Source: SXNM01 sp964586155
GTDB taxonomy: Bacteria > Myxococcota_A > UBA9042
Length of the DNA stretch: 64,000 nt
Direction: 5' to 3'
Assembly: GCA_964586155.1 (NCBI GenBank)
Contig: CAZPHC010000003.1
Span: 124,001-188,000 of the forward strand
The translations under genes were made by a program, and so were the position numbers. The notes beneath the pieces are model-generated. The model had not been told where the DNA came from. It searched no databases and saw only the letters and a list, made by a program, of their open reading frames with translations. Position 1 is the stretch's first letter. Each line of letters starts with the position of its first letter. Below, piece by piece: positions 7,581-15,728 of the stretch.

Positions 7581-10500
7581 GGCGGCGGATCTCCCAGCAG
7601 CGGCTCGAGCCATTGCGTCATCAGCGGCCCGAGCGGCACACCCCGAATCTCATCGATGCTCACCACCTCCGCAAGGCCTCCGAGCTGCAGCCACAGGTCG
7701 ACGAAGCCGTGGCGGAATCGCAGCCGCACCTGCTCCGGGCGTCCGAGGTTCAGCGCCATGCGCGCCCGGTTGGCCTGCACGTCCTCGCGATACGGGTCGA
7801 AGGCGTCGAGCATCGCCCGCAGATGCGCCGTCGTGATGCGCAGCAGCTGCGCGCGGCCCGAGATGGCGAGCTTCCACGGCTCGATCTCCAGCGCGGCGTT
7901 CGCGTCGAGGCGGCCCGGATGACCGGGCAGGCGGATGTCCGTGGCGTTGCCGCGCAGCAGCACCTTGGTCGCAGCGCCATCGAGTTCGACGACGCAGCTG
8001 CCGGTCACCTGGCCGCCGAGCACGCGCAGCTCGAGCTGGTCGAGGCGGAAGACGTCGTGGTCGAAGCGGGCGTTGCCGGCGAGCGGGCCGAAGCTGTCGT
8101 CGCGCCAGCGCAGCTTGCCGATCGAGACGAAGTGGTCGCCGCTCATGAACGGGTGGTGATCGGCGAACCGCCAGCGCGACCAGGCGCTGCGCCGGCCGCC
8201 ACCGAGGGGACGGATGCCCTGACCGTCGACGACGAGCTCGATGGCGAAGGGCACCTCGCCGCTGATCTCGGACGCCTGCACCCGTAGCCCGTCGTGGCGC
8301 AGCTCGACGGCGTCGAGCCTAGCGCGCGCGCGCACGCCGAAGACCGTCAGGTCGCCTGACTCGAGCTCGAATGGCATCGTCACCTTGCCGCCCATGCGCA
8401 CGCCGAACATCTCGCCGAGGGCGCCGAGGTCCTGGCTGAGCTCGCCCTGGATCGCCACGCCGCGGCTGCCGGGCACGCCCGACGCGTCGCCGAGGCCGAG
8501 GACCGAGGTGTCGCCGATCCGGTCGATGATGCCGTCGATCCGCGCCGCGCTGCCGCCAGCGGGGTTGTGCACGCGCAGCCGCTCGAGCTCGATCCGGCCG
8601 CGGGCGTCGACCGCGACCCGAAGCTCGCCCTTGGTGTCGGCGACGCGCCACGTCGGCAGCAGATCCTGGCGCAGCTCGCCGATGGCGAAGGTCGCCGCCA
8701 GCGCGCTGCCGCGCAGGTTGGTCGAGATCGGCGCGCGAAACGTCGCGTTGGCGCTGGCGCGACGCAGATCGAAGGGATGGGCGCCAAACGCGCCGCGCAG
8801 ACGTTGGATCGCCGCCTGCATCGCGATCTCGGCCTTGCCGTCGCGCAGCGTGAACGTCGCGTCGCCCTGGACCTCGGGCATGGCGGCGTCGAACGAGACG
8901 CCGGGCTTGGCGCCTGTGCGGGCGTCGGCCGCGCCGGGCAGGTGGCAGGCGATGCCATGCACGGTGGCGCCGCCCTTGCCTTCGATGAACCAGCGCTGTG
9001 GCGTCGCCAGCCACGCCAGCAGCGGCGCGATCTCGCCCTGGCCGGGCGCGTGCAGCCGGACGTCGAGGTGACCGTCGGCCGAGAGCCGGGTCGGATCCGG
9101 GCAGGGCAGGTCCCGCAGCAGCTGCGAGGCCAGGTGTCCGAGCTTCTTCAGCGAGGCCGCGCCGGTGACGTGCCAGGACGCGCCGCGCTCGACCGCCAGG
9201 CGCATGGTCGCACGCTCCTTGCCGTCGACCGCGCCCGTGCCCTCGATCGCGGCACCCTGGAGGCGCGCCGGCCGCCGGGCCTCGGCCGTGGTCCGCGCGT
9301 CGCCGGTGGCGGTCAGGAGCGGCAGCGCGGCGTCGCCGGTTCGACCTCCCTCGACGCGGACCTCGACGTGGTGCGCCTGGTCGAGGCCCTTGCCGCCGCC
9401 GTGGCTGTGCACCGTGACCCGTCGGCTGGCGACGCGGAGCTCGCCCTCGCTCCAGCCGGCGCCGAGCAGGGCCACGTCCCCTTCGTGCTCGATCTGGACC
9501 AGGGGCAACGCCGTCGCCAGCGGATCCCCGCCCGTCGCCCCCGTCAGCGCCGCCAGGGCCGTCATCACGCGGCGGATCTTGCCCTTGCTCTGGCCCTCGA
9601 TCCCGGCGAGCCGCAGCGCGCGCGGCCAGGGCAGGCCGAGGCCTTGGACCAGGCCGCGCAGCGCCGGCAGCGAGATCCGGGCCTCCCAGGCGAGGTCGTC
9701 GGCCTTGGCCAGCGTCAGCGTCGCGTCCAGGCCGGGGGCGCGCAGCGTCGAGACGACGCGCAGCGTGGTCGCCAGTGGCTCGGCGAGCGGCGACGACACC
9801 TCGCTGACGGTGGCGTCCGCGTGCAGGCTGGCGGCGCGATCGTGCCCGGCGGCGCGCAGGTCGCGGGCGTCGGCCGTGACGCGGACGGTGGCGCAGTCGA
9901 ACACCCCGTCACGGCCCGGCCGCAGGCCAAGGTCCTCCATCGTCAGCTGCAGCGCCGCGTCGCGTAGCCCTGCGGTCACGCCGGCGCCGCCACGCAGCGT
10001 CTCGGCGCCGAACTGCAGCCCGAGCGTGCGCACACCGAGGCGCGGCTGCGCGCCCGTCGCCACGACGACGCCAGCGAGGTCCCAGGTCCCGGCGAGGGCG
10101 GTGCCCTGGAGCCACGCCCCGTCGGGGCCCGTCGCCTCGAGTTCGCCGGTCGAGACCTGCAGGCGCCCGCCGGCCAGGTCGGCCTGGACGGTCAGCGCCA
10201 GCGACGGGTCGACCAGCGTCGCGGCGGCGGGCAGGTCCAGCGCGTGGATCCGGGCCGTGCGCGCGCCGAACGTCAGCTGTGCCGCCGACGACATGGGCAA
10301 CGTGCCGAACGCGCGGGCGGCCATGGCGAGGGGGAGCTGGACCTCGACCTGGCCGTGACCGCCCTCGATCGCGAGCGTCCCCGCCACGACGTGGGCGGTC
10401 AGCGCGGCCGCGGCGCTTGTGAGCTCGAGCCGCAGGTCGCCATCGGCCAGCGCCACCCGCAGCGAGCCTTCGAGGTCGCGGGCGGCAGCTTCGGCCTGCG

Positions 10501-11821
10501 CTGTCGTCGCGGCATCCTCGGCCGACGCAGCACCCGGCGCCGGGGGAGGCGGGGCGGCTGTGCGGATCGACGCCTCGGGCAGCGCCAGCGTCGCGCGGGC
10601 CTCGGCCCGCCACGGCGGCTGCAGCTCCATCGGCTCGACCACGAGGCTGGCCTTGGCGCCGGCGCCCAGGTGCAGCCGCAGGTTCGCGACGTCCGCGTCC
10701 CAGGCGCGGCGGCCGCCGTCGAGCTGGCCCCCGTCGAGTTGGCCGCTTGCGCTGCGCAGGGCAAGCGCCGGCAGCGCGTCCAGCGTCTCGGCGTCGCGCA
10801 CGGTCAGCGCGGCCTCGGCGACGACGAGCCCCTCGACCACGCGCAGCCGGCGCAGGGCGACCGCGGTGCGGCGGTCGGCCGGTACGGGCTGGACCTCGAC
10901 CTCGGCGTCGAGCCAGCGCCCGCGCTCGGGTCGGGGCCGGCCCGTCGCCGCGGGATCGAGCGTCGCCGTCAGGCGGATGGCGGGAACGCCGTTGCCGTCG
11001 GTCGCCGCGACGGGCTCCAAGCGCAGGCCGACCAGCGCGTCGAGCGACCACGGCGGTGCCGGCACCACCCAGCCCGGCAGCTGGCCGCGCACGGCCTCGA
11101 TCGTCGGCGCCAGCGCCGCCATCGCCGCGTCGCCGGGGCTGACCGTCAGCGACGCGACGCCGTCGGCCCGGAGCAGGGCGCGCAAGGTCGGCGCCGTCAG
11201 GTCGAGGTGGCCAGCCAAGGCGGGCAGGACGGCTTTCACCCGGCTGCCCGGCGACGCCAGCGCCGACGCCGTGAGGGTCGTCGGGCCCAGCTCGAACGCG
11301 CCGACGTCGACGCCGCGCAGGGGCTCGATCGCGGCCCAGAGCGACGACGGGCGCGTCGGTTCGGTCGGCGTCGCGGGCGCAGGCAGCGTCAACGCGCGCG
11401 CGCCGGACCAGCCGCCCTCGCCGCCGCCGACCACGCCGATCTCGACGCCGTGGACCAACACCGCGTCGACGTGGCGCTCGCCGCCGACCAGGCGCGCCGC
11501 GTCCCAGCGCACCTCGATGCTCGCCACCCGCAGCAGATCGCCGACCAGCGCGTCGTCGGCAGGCGCGCTGCGGATGCGCAGGCCGCGCAGCAGCAGACCG
11601 GCCAAACCGACCTCGCCGTGGTCGAAGTCGAGGTCGGCGCCCACGAGGTCCCGCGCCATCGCTTGGATCCGGCCCTTGACCAGCGGATGGCCAAGGTGCG
11701 CCGTCGCCCAATACGCGATCCCACCGGTGAGCAGCACCGCCAGCGCACCGATCCACACGACCCTGCGAACGACGCGCCGGACGCGAGAGGGTGGGGCCTT
11801 GGGCGCGGCGGGTTCGCTCAC
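7577..11821 (-). CDS. AsmA/YdbH-like intermembrane bridge protein
   Basis: 1,414 residues. The start is the GTG at 11821, which overlaps the upstream stop as GTGA; the longer frame beyond it is antisense to the neighbour. A basic N-terminus and one transmembrane helix (about 22-41) anchor it in the inner membrane. It is followed by the AsmA/TamB-type opening, in which helix and strands lead into a GLLLRGLRIRSAP phrase. The rest is an unbroken series of short beta strands, the hallmark of the hydrophobic-groove proteins TamB, YhdP and YdbH, which carry phospholipid from inner to outer membrane. The C-terminal region (FDPYREDVQANRARMALNLG, then VSIDEIRGVPLGPL) looks like the terminal domain of the YdbH subgroup. 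The adjacent YdbL-like gene agrees. Lipid transport is inferred from the family. Confidence 0.7.
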   Translation of the reverse strand: MSEPAAPKAPPSRVRRVVRRVVWIGALAVLLTGGIAYWATAHLGHPLVKGRIQAMARDLVGADLDFDHGEVGLAGLLLRGLRIRSAPADDALVGDLLRVASIEVRWDAARLVGGERHVDAVLVHGVEIGVVGGGEGGWSGARALTLPAPATPTEPTRPSSLWAAIEPLRGVDVGAFELGPTTLTASALASPGSRVKAVLPALAGHLDLTAPTLRALLRADGVASLTVSPGDAAMAALAPTIEAVRGQLPGWVVPAPPWSLDALVGLRLEPVAATDGNGVPAIRLTATLDPAATGRPRPERGRWLDAEVEVQPVPADRRTAVALRRLRVVEGLVVAEAALTVRDAETLDALPALALRSASGQLDGGQLDGGRRAWDADVANLRLHLGAGAKASLVVEPMELQPPWRAEARATLALPEASIRTAAPPPPAPGAASAEDAATTAQAEAAARDLEGSLRVALADGDLRLELTSAAAALTAHVVAGTLAIEGGHGQVEVQLPLAMAARAFGTLPMSSAAQLTFGARTARIHALDLPAAATLVDPSLALTVQADLAGGRLQVSTGELEATGPDGAWLQGTALAGTWDLAGVVVATGAQPRLGVRTLGLQFGAETLRGGAGVTAGLRDAALQLTMEDLGLRPGRDGVFDCATVRVTADARDLRAAGHDRAASLHADATVSEVSSPLAEPLATTLRVVSTLRAPGLDATLTLAKADDLAWEARISLPALRGLVQGLGLPWPRALRLAGIEGQSKGKIRRVMTALAALTGATGGDPLATALPLVQIEHEGDVALLGAGWSEGELRVASRRVTVHSHGGGKGLDQAHHVEVRVEGGRTGDAALPLLTATGDARTTAEARRPARLQGAAIEGTGAVDGKERATMRLAVERGASWHVTGAASLKKLGHLASQLLRDLPCPDPTRLSADGHLDVRLHAPGQGEIAPLLAWLATPQRWFIEGKGGATVHGIACHLPGAADARTGAKPGVSFDAAMPEVQGDATFTLRDGKAEIAMQAAIQRLRGAFGAHPFDLRRASANATFRAPISTNLRGSALAATFAIGELRQDLLPTWRVADTKGELRVAVDARGRIELERLRVHNPAGGSAARIDGIIDRIGDTSVLGLGDASGVPGSRGVAIQGELSQDLGALGEMFGVRMGGKVTMPFELESGDLTVFGVRARARLDAVELRHDGLRVQASEISGEVPFAIELVVDGQGIRPLGGGRRSAWSRWRFADHHPFMSGDHFVSIGKLRWRDDSFGPLAGNARFDHDVFRLDQLELRVLGGQVTGSCVVELDGAATKVLLRGNATDIRLPGHPGRLDANAALEIEPWKLAISGRAQLLRITTAHLRAMLDAFDPYREDVQANRARMALNLGRPEQVRLRFRHGFVDLWLQLGGLAEVVSIDEIRGVPLGPLMTQWLEPLLGDPPP

Positions 11822-14016
11822 ATCACCTCGGGAGATTCGGCCGATCGGGGCTCGGCGCCGACGGTAGCATCGGGGCGTCTCGCGGCAAGGGCTGCACCCA
11901 CCAGCGCGATCAGCGCCGACGCGCCGATCCAGGCGAGGCCGCCGAACGCCGCGCCCAGCGCCGCCGCGCCAGCCGCCAGCAGCGCACCGACGCCGTCCCA
12001 GGCCAGCACGACGGGGCGCGCCGCCGCGTCCACGCTCTCGATCGCCGCGATCCAGGCCGCGCCGGTCGCCATCGCCGCGACCAAGGTCGCAAGCCCGAGC
12101 GCCGCCGCCGCGAGCCAGGTCGGCCAGGACAGGACGGCGCCGACCAGGGCGTCGCCGCCGGCGCCCAGCGCCAGCGCCGCCAGGGCGGCCAGCGCCCAGC
12201 CGACGCCCCGAACGGCGGTGCGCGTCGTCGCCGCCGACAGCCAGGCGCCGCCCAGCGCCGCACCGGCCAGCGCTGCGGCGAGGGCGACAGGCTGCGCCAG
12301 GGCCGGGCTGCCCACGGCCGCGGTCGCCCGCTCGATCGCCACCATCTGCAACGCCGCGCCGCCAAAGCCCGCGAGCAGGGCGGCGATCCACGAGGCACGC
12401 GCCGCCGCGGCGCCCGCGCCTCTGGTGATACGCAGCCGCCGCGAAGCCGCCGCCGCCGCCGCCGCCGCGATCGCCGCCAGCGCCAGCGCCAGCACCGCCA
12501 GCGGCGCCGGGTTGCCCGGACGCAGGGCCGGACGATGGTCGTGGATCGCCTCGCTCGTCGCCACGGTCGCGACCCCGGCCCCAGCAGCGCGCGCGGACGC
12601 GGCCAGCGCGTCGCGTCGCGTGGCCGAGGGGCTGGCGACGACCAGGACGCGCGCCGGGTTGTCGGCCGGCGTGGCGGGCAAGGCGAAGGCCCGGACCGCG
12701 TCGGCGCCGAAGGCCACGGCCGCGGTGGCCGCGCTGCGGGCGCCGAGCTCGTCCTCGTTGTGCAGCACGGCGAGGTGGCCGTCGCTGGCGAGCAGCCGCC
12801 GCCAGGTCTGCATCGCCTCGACCGTCAGCAAGCGGCCGTCGACGCGGCCCGCGCGGCGCAGTGACGCCGGCGCCGTCTCGACCAGGCCCAGCAGGATGCA
12901 GTCGAACGGGCCCGCCAGCGAGGCGGCCACCCGCCGGCCGTCGCCGGCGATCCAGCGCACCTCGTCGCGACGGAACGCCGCCGTGTAGGCCGGATCTGCG
13001 GCCCGCGCGAGCGCGAGGAGGTCCGGGTTGACCTCGATCGCGACCACCGACGACGCGCCCTGCTGCAGCGCCACCGCGACGTCGAAGCCTGCGCCGGCCC
13101 CGACCACCAGGACCGCGCCGCAGCGGCCGAGGGCGACCCGCCGCAGCGTCGCCTGGGTCTGCAGCGTCGCGCTGGCGAAGCCGCGGGCGCGACCGTCCCA
13201 GCGCGGCGCCCGGGCGACCGTCATCGCGTCGGTGTAGAGCAGCAGCGCGTCCTCGTCGTGCGTCTGGACGAGGTCCGTGCGCGCCCAGATGCCGTGGCGC
13301 GTCGTCATCGCCACCAGCCCATCGGCGGCCACGGCCGCGTCCAGGTGGCGCTGGACACCGACCGACGCCGGCAGCGGTTCGTCGGTGCCGGCCGCGAGCA
13401 GGCCGCCCAGCGCGAGCCAGGCGATCCAGGGCCGCAGGCGCGCGGCGCGATCGGGCCGCGTCCAGGCGCCGGCCAACAGCGCCGCCGCTGCGCCCGAGAC
13501 CACGGCGCCGACCGCGAGCAGCCCGGCCCCGCCGGCCCAGCCCACGACCAGCGGCGCGACCACGGCGATGCCGCCGATCGCGCCGAGCAGCTCTGCGCCG
13601 TACAAGCGTCGTCGCTGTAGCGCGTCCCACGGCCCGGACCAGGCGACGCCGCTGGCGAAGCCGAAGCTCGCGAACGGCCACGCGCCGACGCCGAGCGCCC
13701 ACGCCACGTCGCTGCGCGGCAACGTCCATGCCGCGAGGCCCGTGAGCGCCGCCGTCAACGCCAGCGCCGCCGGCACCAGCTGCGGCCGCGCCGCGCGGGT
13801 CCGCGCCGCCCACGCCGCGCCGATCGCGAGGCCGAACAGCGCAAGCCCGAGCTGGGCGTGGGTGAGGTCGGCGGCGAGGTAGAGGCTGCCCAGGCGCAGC
13901 AGGCCGACCTCGGCGAGCGCGAGGCCGGCGCTGGCGAGGGCGAACGCCAGGGCGATCTGGATCGGCGATGGCCAGCGCGCGGCGGCGCCGACCGTGACCT
14001 CGTCGCCGCCGCTCAT
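11818..14016 (-). CDS. Membrane-embedded spermidine-synthase-like protein
   Basis: 732 residues; the ATG at 14016 overlaps the previous stop (ATGA). The N-terminal third is a series of Ala/Leu/Gly-rich transmembrane helices. In the middle is a Rossmann methyltransferase-type fold (VLVVGAGAGFDVAVALQQGA, then an acidic residue in VVAIEVNPDLL), as in spermidine synthases. The C-terminal third is again hydrophobic helices. This helix-Rossmann-helix layout is common in the fused spermidine-synthase-like membrane proteins of proteobacteria, whose substrates are mostly unknown. Polyamine synthesis itself is therefore doubtful. It lies between a MORN-repeat protein and the AsmA/YdbH-like protein in one operon, so modification of a membrane or envelope component is a reasonable guess. 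Confidence 0.72.
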   Translation of the reverse strand: MSGGDEVTVGAAARWPSPIQIALAFALASAGLALAEVGLLRLGSLYLAADLTHAQLGLALFGLAIGAAWAARTRAARPQLVPAALALTAALTGLAAWTLPRSDVAWALGVGAWPFASFGFASGVAWSGPWDALQRRRLYGAELLGAIGGIAVVAPLVVGWAGGAGLLAVGAVVSGAAAALLAGAWTRPDRAARLRPWIAWLALGGLLAAGTDEPLPASVGVQRHLDAAVAADGLVAMTTRHGIWARTDLVQTHDEDALLLYTDAMTVARAPRWDGRARGFASATLQTQATLRRVALGRCGAVLVVGAGAGFDVAVALQQGASSVVAIEVNPDLLALARAADPAYTAAFRRDEVRWIAGDGRRVAASLAGPFDCILLGLVETAPASLRRAGRVDGRLLTVEAMQTWRRLLASDGHLAVLHNEDELGARSAATAAVAFGADAVRAFALPATPADNPARVLVVASPSATRRDALAASARAAGAGVATVATSEAIHDHRPALRPGNPAPLAVLALALAAIAAAAAAAASRRLRITRGAGAAAARASWIAALLAGFGGAALQMVAIERATAAVGSPALAQPVALAAALAGAALGGAWLSAATTRTAVRGVGWALAALAALALGAGGDALVGAVLSWPTWLAAAALGLATLVAAMATGAAWIAAIESVDAAARPVVLAWDGVGALLAAGAAALGAAFGGLAWIGASALIALVGAALAARRPDATVGAEPRSAESPEVM

Positions 14017-15554
14017 GGCACGCGCAGCTCGGCCTGGATCTCGACCGCGCCGCTGCGGTGGCGTTCGAAGCGCAGCGCCCGCAGGCGCATCTCGGCGCAG
14101 GCCGCCCAGGCCGGTGGTGCCTGCGTGCCGCCGCCGGCCATCCCGCCGCTTGCGACCGGGGCGCTGGCCAGCGTCGTCAGCATCCCGTTTGATTGCACCC
14201 GGCCGAACCAGGACGCGAGGACCGTGCTGCCCGACGCGGCGCCTCCCGTCGGGCAGCGCGCCACGAGCGACTCGACCAGGCCCACCGTCCCGGGGATGAC
14301 CATCGGCGGCGGCACGCCACCGACCGGGCGGATCGTCAGCGTCAAGCCGCCGCTGCCGCCGCCGCCGCCGCTGCGGAGCACGCCGATGCCGCGCCCCGTC
14401 CCGGCCAGACCGAGGGGGCCCATGGTGCCGCGAACGCCGCCGACGATGCCGCCGGCGCCTACCTTGCCGAGCAGCGCGCCGCGGCTGGCGGTGCCGATCG
14501 CGGGCCGCTCCGCGCCCTGGCCCTCGGCGTCGTAGGTCTTGCTGGTGCCGGCGACGACCTGGCCGCCGGCGTAGGTCGCCACCGTGCGCAGCGCACCGGT
14601 CTCGAAGTAGCTCGACCAGACGCCGTCTCGGCGATCGGCGCGCAGCCTGCCTGCGACGCTGAGCTCGCCGGTCTGGGTCCACTCGTGCCAGTCGCCGTCG
14701 CCCAGGTGCAGCTCGTTGCAACCCAGGAGCTGGCCGCCCTCGCTCCAATTGCACCAACGTCCGTCGCGGATCTCCCGCACGTACGCGCCCTCCCAGCGCT
14801 TGACGCCGCTCGGCCACCAGCTGGTGAACAGGCCGTCACGCTGGTGGTCGACCCATTGCGCCGTGGTCTCGGGTCGGCCCGTCGCCAGGTAGACCACACT
14901 CTCGCCGCGCAGCTTGCCGGCGGCATAGCTCGCTTCGGCGCGCAGCACCCCCTGGGCGTCGGTCCAGCGCCAGGTGCCGTCGCGCTGGCCGCGCAGCAGG
15001 CGGCCGGCAACGCGCACAGCCCCCGCGTCGTCGCGCTGGACAAAGGCGCCGCTGCCCTCGGCGTCGAGCGCGACCGGAGCGAACCGTGCACCCTTGGCCC
15101 CAAGTTGCTGCCAGGAGCCGACGGCGCGGCCGTCGCGGAACTGGCCGAGCCATTGCAGCGCGTCGGCGCGCCAGGGCCCGGCGCCGATCAGGCGGATGAC
15201 CGCCTCGGACGTCTCGGGGCGCACCAGGAAGACCGAGCCATTGAGGCGCCGCTCGCTGTCGACGCAGGCCACGCCACGCCGGCGGGTCGCCTGGCTCGTG
15301 GTGCGCTCGAAGGGATCGGGATCTTCGTGGTAGCTGACGACGCGGCTGCCCTTGGCGCATTGCAAGGTCAAGGTCAGCGTGCCCGTCTGCGGCGCGGCGG
15401 GCAGCGGCCCTGGCGTCGCCGCGCCGATCAGCGCCAGCGTGCCGAGCCAGGTCAAGGCGCGCCGCGCGACACCGATCCTCGCAGCGGCCGTGCCAACGCG
15501 GTCGAACCGTGGCGAAGATGGCGGCGATGGATGTCGGGCGACGCGCGGATCCAT
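14013..15554 (-). CDS. MORN/YwqK-type repeat protein with AgmX-like C-terminus
   Basis: 513 residues, first gene of the six-gene operon; ATG at 15554. A hydrophobic segment near residues 30-55 looks like a signal peptide or anchor. From about 185 to 340 there are MORN_2-type repeats (GQRDGTWRW, HQRDGLFTSWWPSG, REIRDGRWCNW, ADRRDGVWSSYFETG), built around a repeated RDG-x-W/F core. Next is a Gly-rich low-complexity stretch (about 350-410), then about 90 residues with two Cys that end in a strand of the type seen in AgmX/PglI or TonB-like C-terminal domains of myxobacteria. MORN repeats usually mediate binding to lipids or proteins. No toxin partner is adjacent, so an antitoxin role is not supported. 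The AgmX comparison is tentative. Confidence 0.65.
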   Translation of the reverse strand: MDPRVARHPSPPSSPRFDRVGTAAARIGVARRALTWLGTLALIGAATPGPLPAAPQTGTLTLTLQCAKGSRVVSYHEDPDPFERTTSQATRRRGVACVDSERRLNGSVFLVRPETSEAVIRLIGAGPWRADALQWLGQFRDGRAVGSWQQLGAKGARFAPVALDAEGSGAFVQRDDAGAVRVAGRLLRGQRDGTWRWTDAQGVLRAEASYAAGKLRGESVVYLATGRPETTAQWVDHQRDGLFTSWWPSGVKRWEGAYVREIRDGRWCNWSEGGQLLGCNELHLGDGDWHEWTQTGELSVAGRLRADRRDGVWSSYFETGALRTVATYAGGQVVAGTSKTYDAEGQGAERPAIGTASRGALLGKVGAGGIVGGVRGTMGPLGLAGTGRGIGVLRSGGGGGSGGLTLTIRPVGGVPPPMVIPGTVGLVESLVARCPTGGAASGSTVLASWFGRVQSNGMLTTLASAPVASGGMAGGGTQAPPAWAACAEMRLRALRFERHRSGAVEIQAELRVP

Positions 15555-15728
15555 GACGCCAGTGTAGCAGCAACCGGGCTCCGGGGCACCCTCGCGGGCG
15601 TCGTCCGCCGATCGCGCCGCGACGTCGGAGGGGCGCAAGGTTGACAATCGGCGCTGCGCTGCCCGACCGTGGAGCCACGGACGCGGCCCTCGATCGACGA
15701 GCCAGCTTGGCGTCCACAGGTCGTTGCG

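Noticed and set aside
3523..7836. A 1,437-residue open frame on the + strand
   Set aside because: It is antisense to three coupled genes with signal peptides and recognisable domains; its sequence is Arg/Ala/Gln-rich without motifs.
10244..12988. A 914-residue + strand open frame
   Set aside because: It crosses the boundary between the AsmA/YdbH-like and spermidine-synthase-like genes in antisense and shows no domain.
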